A stretch of DNA of 64,000 nucleotides, taken from contig CACGBP010000004.1 in assembly GCA_902571375.1 (NCBI GenBank), forward strand, positions 38,313 to 102,312. The letters run 5' to 3'. Shown one piece after another: positions 46,686 through 55,387 of this stretch. Numbering within the stretch: position 1 is the first letter of the stretch; the number at the start of each line of letters is the position of its first letter. The translations under genes were made by a program, and so were the position numbers. This stretch comes from an uncultured Pelagibacteraceae bacterium. Its GTDB lineage: Bacteria; Pseudomonadota; Alphaproteobacteria; Pelagibacterales; Pelagibacteraceae. Below the pieces are notes generated by a model that saw only the letters and a list, made by a program, of their open reading frames with translations, ran no database searches and was not told where the DNA came from.

Positions 46686-47836
46686 TTAAACAAATCTATT
46701 AATGCTTTTGCTTTAATATAATTCTCATTGAATTCATGTTGAGCATTGCTATCAACAACTACTCCTGAAGCGACCGATATTTCGGAAATATTCTTAAAAT
46801 TTAAAATTGATCTAATAATAATGTTAAATCTCATATCTCCATTGAATTTTATATATCCAAAGCTGCCTGTATAAATATTTCTATTCTCTTTTTCTTGTTT
46901 ATTTAAAAGTTTTAAAGTACTTATCTTTGGACAACCAATTACAGATCCTCCTGGCATCATAGCTTTAATAATATCTTTATTTTGAACATTCTTTTTTAAT
47001 TTACCCTTTATTAAACTTACATAGTGAAAAAGATCTTTATATTCCTCTACAGTTTTTTGTTTAGATAATTTTACCGAGCCAGGTTTGCATATTCTAGATA
47101 AATCATTTCTCTCCATGTCAACAATCATATTGTGTTCTTTTGTTTCTTTAAGATTTTTTCTAAAATATTTAAGCGCCTTCCTCTTATTTAAGGATTTGGT
47201 TTTTTTAACCGTTCCAGCTATAGGCTTTGTAAATATATTGAGACCTTTTTTAGTTATTAAGTTTTCTGGTGAACAGCTTATAATTGAATAATTCTTATCT
47301 CTAATCATGAATGCTTCTGGAGCTAAATTAGTTTTTGATAATTTCGAAAAAAAGCTTAAAGGATCTACCTTTGATTTTGTTTTATATTTAGTACAAATCT
47401 TAATTTGATATGTTTCTCCACTTATAATTCTCTTTTTAAATTTTTTAAAAATTTTAGTGTAAGACTTCTTATTTATATTTATTTTAAAAGCACTGTTTTT
47501 ATGTTTATCTTTATTTTCATATTTAAAATTATTACTTAAACTGATCTTCTTTTCAGGTTTATAGAAAATTCCTTTTGGAAATTTAATACTTTTTTGTTTT
47601 GGAATTCTAATACCGATTAAGTTATTAAGTATTTCATAACCAAAAAAACCTATGTATAAATTGGTATTTCCAGGTATGCTTTTATGTTTTTTACTTAAAA
47701 AACTACCTACATTATTATTGTTAAGAATAATTTTTTTAGAAAAATTAGTATATAAATCAAAACCTTTTTTTGATTTATAAATAATGTAAGATTTTCCTGA
47801 ATTGTGAATATCCGATAGTTGATCTTTTTTAATCAA
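46682..47836 (-). CDS. pabB: Chorismate-binding synthase component I (PabB-like, with PIAGT motif)
   Basis: A 384-aa chorismate-utilising enzyme, partner of the adjacent amidotransferase. The chorismate-binding C-terminal domain has GETYQIKI near 140, MERNDLSRI near 241, MMPGGSVIGCPK near 293-304 and YTGSFGYIKFNGDMRFN near 318. Residues 205-209 read PIAGT. Typical p-aminobenzoate synthases have Lys in that place (PIKGT), while anthranilate synthases have Ala. The operon with a PabC-like lyase argues for pABA; this residue argues for caution. It abuts the MFS gene, with one base between. Confidence 0.75.
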   Translation of the reverse strand: MIKKDQLSDIHNSGKSYIIYKSKKGFDLYTNFSKKIILNNNNVGSFLSKKHKSIPGNTNLYIGFFGYEILNNLIGIRIPKQKSIKFPKGIFYKPEKKISLSNNFKYENKDKHKNSAFKININKKSYTKIFKKFKKRIISGETYQIKICTKYKTKSKVDPLSFFSKLSKTNLAPEAFMIRDKNYSIISCSPENLITKKGLNIFTKPIAGTVKKTKSLNKRKALKYFRKNLKETKEHNMIVDMERNDLSRICKPGSVKLSKQKTVEEYKDLFHYVSLIKGKLKKNVQNKDIIKAMMPGGSVIGCPKISTLKLLNKQEKENRNIYTGSFGYIKFNGDMRFNIIIRSILNFKNISEISVASGVVVDSNAQHEFNENYIKAKALIDLFK

Positions 47837-47837
47837 T

Positions 47838-49058
47838 TTATTCTGTTTTTAATCTTAAAACTGGTTCTTCCTTAATTGGTAAGTGTATTATTGCTGCGAA
47901 AACAGATAAAGCAATTGCTAAATACCACGCATAATCATAAGAGCCATATAAATCATGGAATAGGCCTCCAAGATACGCACCAAAAAAAGATCCTATTTGA
48001 TGACTTAAAAATACAATTCCATACAACATACCTAAATATTTAGTTCCAAATAAATGTGCAACTATTCCACTTGTTGCAGGAACTGTTGAAAGCCATAAGA
48101 AGCCAAAACTTGCTCCAAATAAAAAAGCACTAATGTTACTCGCTGGTGTAAATATGAATAGAATAATAGAAATCCCTCTTAAAAAATAAATTCCACTTAG
48201 AATAATTTTCTTACTCATTTTTGCTGAAAGATAACCACTTAATAACGAGCCAAAAATATTAAATAATCCTATCAATGATAAAATTGCAGCTGCCGTCCAG
48301 TCCTCTAAACCTCTGTCAATAACATACTTAGGAACATGAGTTCCAACCAAAGTAATATGAAAACCACAAACAAAAAATCCTGACACAAGTAAAATATAAC
48401 TTTTAGTCTTGAAAGCTTCTGCTAAAGCTTCTTTAAATGATTGATGTGAAGTTTTCTCTATTTTTTCAGTTTCAGATGGTGACCGTACAAAATAAGCAGC
48501 AACTAAACCTGTTATTAAAAATAAAGTAAATACAAATAAAGTATAATTCCAACCATATTCTTTTAAAGAATAAGTAGTAAAAATTGGTGAAAGAAAATAA
48601 CCAAAAGATCCAATTGCGGTGACAATACTCATTGCAATTGTTCTTGTTGATAAAGGGAAGTGTTTACCAACAATTGACATTGGAATACTTATAGCCGTAC
48701 CACCTAAACCAATACCTATCAATAAACCCATATGAATTTGAAAAAATATACCAGTGTTTGGCCCTGTGTATAAAAAGTAAATACCAAGTGTGTAAAATAT
48801 AAATGCAGAAATAATAGCAAAATGTCCACCATAACGATCTGCAACTGCTCCAAAAATTGGACCAGTTATTCCCCACATTAACATTTGTATTCCAATAGCA
48901 AAACCAAATGCAGTATTACTTATATTTAAACTCTCATTAAAATCGATAAAGAATAAACCAAAAACCTGTCTTACACCTAAAGAAATCAAAACAACAAAAC
49001 ATGCAGCAAATAAAGTTATGATTGCTGTTCTAGATTTAAAAAAATTCTCTGATATCAT
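47838..49058 (-). CDS. MFS transporter (monocarboxylate/oxalate-formate type)
   Basis: A 406-aa major facilitator with 12 spans. The signature loop between helices 2 and 3 reads GAVADRYGGHFAI near residues 70-82, and GSLLSGYLSAKMSKKI near 267 is the second-half counterpart. It resembles the oxalate:formate antiporter-like branch. The gene overlaps metC by four bases and is followed by pabB, so it may export or import a small acid. No substrate can be assigned. Confidence 0.85.
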   Translation of the reverse strand: MISENFFKSRTAIITLFAACFVVLISLGVRQVFGLFFIDFNESLNISNTAFGFAIGIQMLMWGITGPIFGAVADRYGGHFAIISAFIFYTLGIYFLYTGPNTGIFFQIHMGLLIGIGLGGTAISIPMSIVGKHFPLSTRTIAMSIVTAIGSFGYFLSPIFTTYSLKEYGWNYTLFVFTLFLITGLVAAYFVRSPSETEKIEKTSHQSFKEALAEAFKTKSYILLVSGFFVCGFHITLVGTHVPKYVIDRGLEDWTAAAILSLIGLFNIFGSLLSGYLSAKMSKKIILSGIYFLRGISIILFIFTPASNISAFLFGASFGFLWLSTVPATSGIVAHLFGTKYLGMLYGIVFLSHQIGSFFGAYLGGLFHDLYGSYDYAWYLAIALSVFAAIIHLPIKEEPVLRLKTE

Positions 49059-50257
49059 TTTAAATGTCTTAATGCTTGTTTAATATCTGCAATTAAGTCA
49101 TTTGGATCTTCAAGACCAATATGTAATCTCACAAGATGTTCATCTTTAGCTAGATTCATATATTTTCTTTTTCCTGTTTCTCTAAACTCTTGATGTAAGG
49201 CTAAACTTTCAAATCCACCCCAGCTATATCCATAACCAAATAGTTTAAGTGAGTTAACAAATTTTCTAACTGAATTTATGTTTTTAGATTTAATTTTCAT
49301 TCCCATTAAACCTGAGGCTCCTGTATAATATTTCTTCCACATTCTAAAGTTATGTGAGTTTTTTTTATATGGATAAAGTAATTTAAATTTTTTATTTTTT
49401 GATAAAAAGGATGCGACTTTTTTTGCATTCTCTCTGTGTCTATCCAATCTCACATCAAGTGTTCTTAGTCCTCTTGTTATCAGATAAGCATCATCAGGAC
49501 CTAGCCTTAGCCCTGTAATTCTTTCAGCTTCTTTAACTTTCGGAAAAACCTTTTTATTAACAGCTAAACTTCCACCCATTACATCAGAATGTCCAGAATA
49601 ATATTTTGTTGCGGACACTATTGCCATGTCGAAACCAAGCTTAATAGGTTTAAGATAATATGGTGTGCCCCAAGTATTATCTATAGCTGTATAAATTTTA
49701 TTTTTTTTTGCAATTGAAATTATTTTTCCAAGATCTTGAAAATCAAAAGTATTACTGCCAGGATTTTCTACAAAAATAAGTTTTGTTTTTTTTGTAATAT
49801 TTCTCTGTAAAGTTTTAAGATCAGTGGGATTATAAAAAATAGTTTTAATGCCAAATTCTCTCAAGTAATTCTCTGTTAATAATCTTGTAGGGCTATAAAT
49901 AGGATCTGCAGCTATTATTTCGTCTCCAGGTCTTACAACGCTAAATATAGCCAAAAAAACAGAACCAAAACCTGTTGGTGTTGTAAATACGTGGTAACTC
50001 TCCTCAAGTTTAGTAAGTATCTTTTGCAATATGTAAGTTGTTGAGGTTCCTTGCCTACCATAATCATAATGACCACCGGTAGGATTTCTTTGTGCTTTTG
50101 CTTGAGTCTTTCTTATGTGCTGCATTGATTTGAATATTATTGTAGAAGCTCTAACCACTGGTGGATTTACTGACTGATTATGAAAATCTTTGGCAGTATG
50201 TTTTAGAAATGTCTTAAAAGATTTAGCCATAAAAAAATTGATAACTTTAAAAGACAA
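49055..50257 (-). CDS. metC: PLP-dependent Cys/Met metabolism enzyme (cystathionine beta-lyase-like)
   Basis: Fold type I PLP enzyme of the Cys/Met metabolism family, 400 aa. YDYGRQGTSTTYILQKILTKLE near residues 64-85, the cofactor-binding FVENPGSNTFDFQDL near 161 and the Schiff-base Lys in VSATKYYSGHSDVMGG near 205-220 are all present. The best reading is a MetC-type cystathionine beta-lyase (cystathionine to homocysteine). Gamma-lyase or synthase activity cannot be excluded. It is the first gene of the metC-MFS-pabBAC-HIT run. Confidence 0.85.
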   Translation of the reverse strand: MSFKVINFFMAKSFKTFLKHTAKDFHNQSVNPPVVRASTIIFKSMQHIRKTQAKAQRNPTGGHYDYGRQGTSTTYILQKILTKLEESYHVFTTPTGFGSVFLAIFSVVRPGDEIIAADPIYSPTRLLTENYLREFGIKTIFYNPTDLKTLQRNITKKTKLIFVENPGSNTFDFQDLGKIISIAKKNKIYTAIDNTWGTPYYLKPIKLGFDMAIVSATKYYSGHSDVMGGSLAVNKKVFPKVKEAERITGLRLGPDDAYLITRGLRTLDVRLDRHRENAKKVASFLSKNKKFKLLYPYKKNSHNFRMWKKYYTGASGLMGMKIKSKNINSVRKFVNSLKLFGYGYSWGGFESLALHQEFRETGKRKYMNLAKDEHLVRLHIGLEDPNDLIADIKQALRHLK

Positions 50258-50305
50258 TGCTATATCCCAAGCATAATTTCAATTAAATTATAACTAAAGG
50301 AAACA

Positions 50306-50389
50306 ATGGGTTACCCAAAGAAACATAGAGGCCGGAGAAAAATGGGCTCTAAAAAAAGAAGAGCTAGAAAAAAAAATAAGAAAAAATAA
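50306..50389 (+). CDS. 27-aa very basic microprotein, small ribosomal protein-like (bS22/mS38 type)
   Basis: ATG at 50306 is preceded by an AAAGGA ribosome-binding site (50296-50301). The 27 residues begin MGYPKKHRGRRKMGSKKRRA and end in a Lys run; about 18 are Lys or Arg. The core RRKMGSKKRR matches the pattern RRKM..(H/K)K.R of the mitochondrial small-subunit protein mS38 (AURKAIP1/Cox24) and of the short Bacteroidetes homologue, as I recall them. This is a likely ribosomal protein that automatic annotation would miss because of its size. It sits upstream of an unrelated membrane protein gene. Confidence 0.65.
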   Translation: MGYPKKHRGRRKMGSKKRRARKKNKKK

Positions 50390-50395
50390 CTAGTT

Positions 50396-51103
50396 ATGGA
50401 TCAGATTAGTAAAGTCAAATCCATAAGTATTTGGATATTCATTGTTCCATTTATTGCAGTAAACACTTGTCTAATTTTAATCACTCAATTTCATGAACTT
50501 TTCCCTAATCAAGGAGACATTATACATAATACAATCCCATATTTTGATGGAGGCGCATCAATCAGTAGAACAGCTAGACCTTATCCTTCTTGGTTAGTGT
50601 TTAAACCAGCAATGTTTTTTACCTCATACCTTTTAATTAAATATTGGCTATACAATAAAGAAATTATTAAATCATTTAACGCAAATCATAAGTACATTAA
50701 TAAAGTAGTTTTTTTTGGAGTAGCTTCAGCTATCGCATTAACTATTCATTCTATATTTTTAGGTATTAAGTTTGACAGTGATTTATATAAATTATTTAGA
50801 AGAGTAGTTATGTTACTTTTTATAATTTTTGAAATAGCTGCACAGGCATATTTAGTTACAACATTCTATTCATTCAAAGAAAAACTATCCAAATTTATTA
50901 ATATTAGAATACTAAAACTTAAGATAATTTTAGTCTCAATATTGATTATTGTTGCGGTGATAAGTATCCCACTAATAAGCTTACCTGGTAATAATGTTTT
51001 GGGATTTAATGTAAAATTCTTTAAACATGCTTTAGAATGGGATTATTTTATAGGTGTTATAACTTTTTATTTACTTACTTATTTTATGTGGAAAAAAAAT
51101 TAA
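50396..51103 (+). CDS. Six-span membrane protein of unknown function
   Basis: A 235-aa protein with six hydrophobic segments (about residues 10-30, 65-85, 105-125, 135-158, 175-195 and 215-232). A conserved-looking first loop contains [24 protein letters not shown]. The loop and layout recall the Frag1/DRAM/Sfk1 group, but I cannot confirm that. The gene starts seven bases after the ribosomal-like microprotein. It ends in a TTAA palindrome shared with the stop of mnmA on the other strand. Confidence 0.75.
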   Translation: MDQISKVKSISIWIFIVPFIAVNTCLILITQFHELFPNQGDIIHNTIPYFDGGASISRTARPYPSWLVFKPAMFFTSYLLIKYWLYNKEIIKSFNANHKYINKVVFFGVASAIALTIHSIFLGIKFDSDLYKLFRRVVMLLFIIFEIAAQAYLVTTFYSFKEKLSKFINIRILKLKIILVSILIIVAVISIPLISLPGNNVLGFNVKFFKHALEWDYFIGVITFYLLTYFMWKKN

Positions 51104-52218
51104 CTTTTGATCCACCCACCACCAAGTACCTTATAACCATTTTCATTTTCTTTATAAAATACACACGCTTGACCAGGTGAAATACCATCTTCAGCATTTT
51201 TAAGATTAACTTCAGCTTTTTTTTTATCTTTTAATTTAATTTTAGCCTCTAAAAGTTTTCCTGTAGACCTTACCTTTACAAGGATTTTTTCTTTAAATTC
51301 AGATTCATCAACTAATAAATTCAAATTATCTAAATTGATAACTTTTTTTCCCAATTTTTCTCTAGGTCCTACAATAATTTCATTTTTATTTGAATTAATT
51401 TCAAGAACATAAAGCGGTTCTTTATCAGAAACTTTTATTCCTTTTCTTTGTCCAATAGTAAAATTTATTATACCATTATGTACACCAATAACTTTACCAT
51501 CAAAATTTTTAATATTTCCTTTCCTTAATGACTCTGGTTTAAATTTTCTAATTACAGATGCATAATCTCCATTAGGTACAAAACAAATATCTTGGCTGTC
51601 TGGTTTATCTGCCACATTAAGTTGGAGTTCTTTGGCTATTTTTCTTGTCTCATCTTTTAACAAACTGCCAAGTGGAAATCTTAAATAGTTTAATTGATCT
51701 TTTGTTGTACTAAATAAAAAATAACTCTGGTCTCTATTCTCATCAATAGCTCGATACATACTTGTATCATTTCCTATTGTAATACTTTTTACATAGTGGC
51801 CTGTAATCATTGCATCAGCATTAAGTTCTTTAGATACTTGAAATAAATCTTTAAATTTTACTGTTTGATTGCATTGAACACATGGTATTGGTGTCTCACC
51901 TTGTAAATAACTATCTACAAAATTATCTATAACACCTTGTTTAAATTTATTTTGATAATATAAAATCTTATGTTCAATTCCTAGTTTTTGAGCAACTCTT
52001 TTAGCATCCATAATATCTTGACCAGAACAACATTGTTTAGAGGCTGCAACTTCTTTTCCATCATCATAAAGTTTTAAAGTAATACCAATAACTTTATAAC
52101 CTTCTTTTTTCATCATTGCTGCAACTGTAGAAGAGTCGACCCCACCTGACATTGCAACAACAATAGTTGTATCTGAAGGCTTTTTGTCTAATCCAATAGA
52201 GTTTAGTCGATTATTCAT
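51100..52218 (-). CDS. mnmA: tRNA-specific 2-thiouridylase
   Basis: Adenylates and thiolates U34 of tRNA-Glu, -Gln and -Lys, 372 aa. The PP-loop [22 protein letters not shown] is near residues 20-41. The first catalytic Cys is in [17 protein letters not shown] near 108 and the second in [14 protein letters not shown] near 207. The C-terminal barrel has GQRKGI near 255 and SPGQACVFY near 350. It is transcribed alone, divergent from the DUF3553 gene with a 41-base gap. Confidence 0.96.
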   Translation of the reverse strand: MNNRLNSIGLDKKPSDTTIVVAMSGGVDSSTVAAMMKKEGYKVIGITLKLYDDGKEVAASKQCCSGQDIMDAKRVAQKLGIEHKILYYQNKFKQGVIDNFVDSYLQGETPIPCVQCNQTVKFKDLFQVSKELNADAMITGHYVKSITIGNDTSMYRAIDENRDQSYFLFSTTKDQLNYLRFPLGSLLKDETRKIAKELQLNVADKPDSQDICFVPNGDYASVIRKFKPESLRKGNIKNFDGKVIGVHNGIINFTIGQRKGIKVSDKEPLYVLEINSNKNEIIVGPREKLGKKVINLDNLNLLVDESEFKEKILVKVRSTGKLLEAKIKLKDKKKAEVNLKNAEDGISPGQACVFYKENENGYKVLGGGWIKS

Positions 52219-52259
52219 TTAATGGTATTTATACTGTTTTCTAATATAAGTTAAATTAA

Positions 52260-52430
52260 ATGATTTTAGATTTTGAACCAGGTGACAAAGTTTTCTGTCC
52301 TGAAAACAAAGATTGGGGAATTGGACAAGTTCAATCAATAATTAAGGAAAAAATAACAGTTAATTTTCAAAATGTAGGAAAAAAAGTAATTTATTCAGAT
52401 AATATTAAATTAGAAAAAATTAATGACTAA
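52260..52430 (+). CDS. DUF3553 family protein
   Basis: A 56-aa protein with the DUF3553 pattern: FEPGDKVFCPENKDWGIGQVQSI followed by ITVNFQNVGKKVIYSDNIKLE. The fold resembles the small barrel domain attached to CarD- and UvrD-type proteins, suggesting binding to RNA polymerase or another protein, but the function is not established. Its last eight bases overlap the cysQ start, so the two are coupled. Confidence 0.85.
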   Translation: MILDFEPGDKVFCPENKDWGIGQVQSIIKEKITVNFQNVGKKVIYSDNIKLEKIND

Positions 52431-53211
52431 AATTGATATTAAAAAAGTCGTAGAAAGTTTAATCAAAACATTTTTAAATGCTGGAGAGATTTCACTCGAG
52501 TTAAGAAAAAAAGGTTTAATTAAAAGTATTAAATCTGACAACACACCTGTTACTAACGGTGATCTCGAGGTAAATAAGATAATTACAAAAAAAATAACAG
52601 AGTCAACTCCTACTATTCCAATAATATCGGAAGAAACTTCTGATAACAAATCTTTAGACGATCTAAAAGATTTTTGGTTGATAGACCCAATTGATGGTAC
52701 ATATGATTATATTAATAATCTTGATGAATTTACAATAAATGCTGGACTAATAATTAATAAAAAACCTGCTGCAGGATTAATTTATGCACCTGCAAAAAAT
52801 AGAATGTTTTATTCTTATGGTGAAAATCAAGCTTTTGAATTAATTAATGGAGATGAAATTAAATTAGATGGCACAAAAAAATTTGATAAGAATGAAATTA
52901 AATTTGTTTCTTATTCTAATCATATAAAACCTGAAATTAATAAAATTCATAAAGAGTTTAATGTTAAAAAAATAGTTCGAATGAAAAGTTCATTAAAATT
53001 TTGTGTAATTGCAGCAGGAGAATATGATGGATATGTAGCTGAACCTAGAGCTTGTGAATGGGATATAGCAGCAGGCCACGCAATTCTTAAACATGCAGGA
53101 GGTGATATATCAGACTTTAATGGTAACGAAATATTATACGGGAAAAAAAATTTTATAAATCCCAGTATAATTTTAAAAAGTAAAAGTATTTTACAATGGA
53201 TGAACAGCTAA
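52423..53211 (+). CDS. cysQ: 3'(2'),5'-bisphosphate nucleotidase (CysQ/inositol monophosphatase family)
   Basis: Magnesium-dependent phosphatase that recycles adenosine 3',5'-bisphosphate from sulfate assimilation, 262 aa. Metal-binding motifs: SEETSDN near residues 66-72, DPIDGTYDYINN near 88-99, and CEWDIAAGHAILKHAGGDI near 206-224. The sequence looks closer to CysQ than to SuhB because of the INNLDEFTINAGL region. It overlaps DUF3553 at its start, and a 46-aa microprotein starts inside its last codons. Confidence 0.88.
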   Translation: MTKIDIKKVVESLIKTFLNAGEISLELRKKGLIKSIKSDNTPVTNGDLEVNKIITKKITESTPTIPIISEETSDNKSLDDLKDFWLIDPIDGTYDYINNLDEFTINAGLIINKKPAAGLIYAPAKNRMFYSYGENQAFELINGDEIKLDGTKKFDKNEIKFVSYSNHIKPEINKIHKEFNVKKIVRMKSSLKFCVIAAGEYDGYVAEPRACEWDIAAGHAILKHAGGDISDFNGNEILYGKKNFINPSIILKSKSILQWMNS

Positions 53212-53336
53212 GAATTATACTTATAATCATTGTTTCAGTTTCTATATTTGGTTTACTTGTTTTTGTGTTTGTAAGAAATTATATAAAAAATAAAATTGAT
53301 TATTTAGTCAAAGAAAAAAATAAAAAATCAAAGTAA
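53196..53336 (+). CDS. 46-aa single-span membrane microprotein
   Basis: Open frame of 46 codons overlapping the last 16 bases of cysQ. A short polar start (MDEQLR) is followed by a membrane span IILIIIVSVSIFGLLVFVFV and a basic tail RNYIKNKIDYLVKEKNKKSK. The layout (N-out or signal-anchor, Lys-rich cytoplasmic tail) resembles FtsL- or CcmD-sized helper proteins, but no family is recognised. Its end overlaps the convergent recX gene by nine bases. Confidence 0.6.
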   Translation: MDEQLRIILIIIVSVSIFGLLVFVFVRNYIKNKIDYLVKEKNKKSK

Positions 53337-53891
53337 TTTAACAATTTTCAAATAATCTTCTTTTTGAATATCCATTACTTTTTTTGAGGTTTCAAAATCA
53401 AAACCATTTCTTGCTAATAGTGATATATCTTTTTTATAAAAAAGAGGTCTATTATCTTCTGTTCTTGCTGGTCCAATTCTTTTTTTTTTACAAATTTTTA
53501 TTGCAGAAAAGAAATCTTGATCTGAATTGTTATCTTCTATCTTACTGACTGTCTCATTAATAAATTTATCATTTATTCCCTTGCCGATAAGGTAATTTCT
53601 AATCTTATTTATTGAACTTCCTCTTTGTATCATGCTTTTGGCTTTGCTTTCTGAATAAAATTTATCATTCACAAATTTACTTTTTTCAAGATCAGATAAA
53701 ACAATATCAATCAAATTATTTACGTCTTGTTTTTTTACATTTGGAACTGAGATTCTAAGGTATTTTTTTAACAGATACGTTTTTAGTTGTTGTTTTGAAG
53801 GTGCATATTTTTCAACATAAGCTAATGCAAAATCTCTCATTTCATCAACTGTCACTTTAAGAGTTTTTTTTTTATTTCTTATAGGAATCAT
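53328..53891 (-). CDS. recX: RecX regulatory protein
   Basis: RecA modulator built of three-helix repeats, 187 aa. The order of helices fits RecX: ALAYVEKYAPSKQQLKTYLLKK near residue 18, then SDLEKSKFVNDKFYSESKAKSMIQRGSSINKIRNYLIGKGI near 68-108 (the conserved D-x-x-F/Y-x-x-x-x-x-x-R region is present with Lys for Arg), and a third repeat with LARNGFDFETSKKVMD at the end. recA is not in this window. Divergent from the ABA4-like gene. Confidence 0.8.
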   Translation of the reverse strand: MIPIRNKKKTLKVTVDEMRDFALAYVEKYAPSKQQLKTYLLKKYLRISVPNVKKQDVNNLIDIVLSDLEKSKFVNDKFYSESKAKSMIQRGSSINKIRNYLIGKGINDKFINETVSKIEDNNSDQDFFSAIKICKKKRIGPARTEDNRPLFYKKDISLLARNGFDFETSKKVMDIQKEDYLKIVKLL

Positions 53892-53919
53892 GAATAGATT
53901 TAATATAATATATTTATAA

Positions 53920-54393
53920 ATGATCGAACAAATTTATAATTATTTTACAATAGAGATACTTTATTACTGGGTAAATTTGGGAGTCCTACCTTTTTGGTTA
54001 ATATTAATTTTTTTCCCACAATCTCACATTTGTAGATATTTAGTTACTTCAATATTCCCTATTTTTCTTTTAGGTGGTGCTTATGTTTTTATGCTCTATA
54101 AATCATATGTTGGTTCTTACGATTTTGATGGGAATTTTGATCTTTATCTAGGAATAGACAACATATCAGATTTATTTTCGGACAAAACTTTTCTAATGAT
54201 GTTTTGGATTCATTTTATATCGATCAATCTTTTTACGGGTGGTTGGATCGTGAGAGACTCTCAGAAACTTTCAATTAATAAAATAGTTATTATTTTTCCA
54301 CTCTTAATTACTTACTTAATTGGACCAATTGGAATATTTATTTATTGGTTAATAAGAATATTTTATGCCAAAAGCATAAATCTGTATGACTAA
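53920..54393 (+). CDS. ABA4-like (DUF4281) membrane protein
   Basis: A 157-aa protein with four membrane spans. The first is near residues 16-33 (WVNLGVLPFWLILIFFP). MMFWIHFISINLFTGGWIVRDSQKL near 93-117 and LITYLIGPIGIFIYWLIR near 131-148 match the ABA4-like family. In plants ABA4 is needed for neoxanthin synthesis; bacterial members are uncharacterised. Its last eight bases overlap the HCCA isomerase-like gene. Confidence 0.78.
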   Translation: MIEQIYNYFTIEILYYWVNLGVLPFWLILIFFPQSHICRYLVTSIFPIFLLGGAYVFMLYKSYVGSYDFDGNFDLYLGIDNISDLFSDKTFLMMFWIHFISINLFTGGWIVRDSQKLSINKIVIIFPLLITYLIGPIGIFIYWLIRIFYAKSINLYD

Positions 54394-54970
54394 ATCAATC
54401 GATTTTTATTTTGATTTTATAAGTCCCTACTCATTTTTAGCTTATAAAAGAATAAAAGAAATTAATAAAAAAGAAAAATTGAAAATTAATTATAAGCCTA
54501 TTCTTTTGGGTGGTCTTCATAAACTTGGTGGTATTATTGCACCAGCATTTAATTTACGAAAAATGAAAAATATGAAAAACGATTGTGAATTAGTTGCACT
54601 TAAATATAAAATCGATTTTAAATGGAATACTAAATTTCCAATAAATACTCTTTATTTGATGCGTGGTTATTTAGTAATTGATGAAAATCTCAAAGAAAAA
54701 TTTTTTGATGTATGTTTTGACGCTTATTGGAAAGAAAATACTGATATTTCTGATGAAAAAAATTTTGATAAAATTTTAGACTTAGTAAAAATCGATAAAA
54801 AAAAATTTTTTGAAGATATACAAGATATTAAAATTAAAAATAAATTGAAGGACTTAACAAACGCTGCTTTTGAAAAAGATATTTTTGGAGCTCCTACATT
54901 TATAGTAAATGATAAAATTTTTTGGGGTCAGGATAGATTAGATTATGCTATAGATGAATATAATTCTTAA
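54386..54970 (+). CDS. 2-hydroxychromene-2-carboxylate isomerase-like (DsbA superfamily)
   Basis: A 194-aa thioredoxin-fold protein of the HCCA isomerase/kappa-GST family. The start IDFYFDFISPYSFLAYKRIKEI (with the active-site Ser of SPYS in place of Cys) and the end FEKDIFGAPTFIVNDKIFWGQDRLDYAIDEY are diagnostic. It probably uses glutathione on an aromatic or quinone substrate, unknown here. It overlaps the ABA4-like gene, and shares a TTAA stop palindrome with the convergent rhodanese. Confidence 0.88.
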   Translation: MTKSIDFYFDFISPYSFLAYKRIKEINKKEKLKINYKPILLGGLHKLGGIIAPAFNLRKMKNMKNDCELVALKYKIDFKWNTKFPINTLYLMRGYLVIDENLKEKFFDVCFDAYWKENTDISDEKNFDKILDLVKIDKKKFFEDIQDIKIKNKLKDLTNAAFEKDIFGAPTFIVNDKIFWGQDRLDYAIDEYNS

Positions 54971-55350
54971 GTTACTTTGAATTTACTTTGTCTTAATGCA
55001 CCAAAGCCACCATCAATATGTGAAACTTTTTTAAAACCCATATCTTTTAGAGTTTTTGCTGCTAAAGCAGATCTTAAACCTCCTGCACAAAATAAAACCA
55101 TCTCTTTATTAAGGTCAAGTTTTCCTTCTTTAAAATATACACTTTCTGGGTCTAACCAAAATTCAAGCATACCTCTTGGAATATGATTTGCTCCCTCAAT
55201 TTGACCTTCTTTTTGAAGCTCACGAATATCTCTGATATCAATTAAATTACATTGATTATCACTAACCATTTTATGCGCTTCATCTGTAGAAATTGTTTTT
55301 ATTTCCTTTAGAGCTTCAGAAACTAGAGTTTGAGATGATTTAATTGTCAT
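54967..55350 (-). CDS. Rhodanese-like sulfurtransferase
   Basis: Single rhodanese domain, 127 aa from the ATG at 55350. The frame is open 18 codons upstream to 55404, but that hydrophobic extension is AT-rich leader sequence and overlaps the upstream divergent gene. The domain has CNLIDIRDIRELQKEGQIEGANHIPRGMLEFWLDP near residues 34-68 and the active-site loop FCAGGLRSALAAKTLKDMGF with the catalytic Cys near 92. It probably handles persulfide sulfur or thiosulfate. Confidence 0.85.
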   Translation of the reverse strand: MTIKSSQTLVSEALKEIKTISTDEAHKMVSDNQCNLIDIRDIRELQKEGQIEGANHIPRGMLEFWLDPESVYFKEGKLDLNKEMVLFCAGGLRSALAAKTLKDMGFKKVSHIDGGFGALRQSKFKVT

Positions 55351-55387
55351 AATAATGTAAATATTTATACCATAGATTAAAAAACAA

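Noticed and set aside
50258-50305. SAM riboswitch or other leader RNA for the metC-like gene
   Set aside because: Only 48 bases separate metC from the next gene and no known fold is visible.
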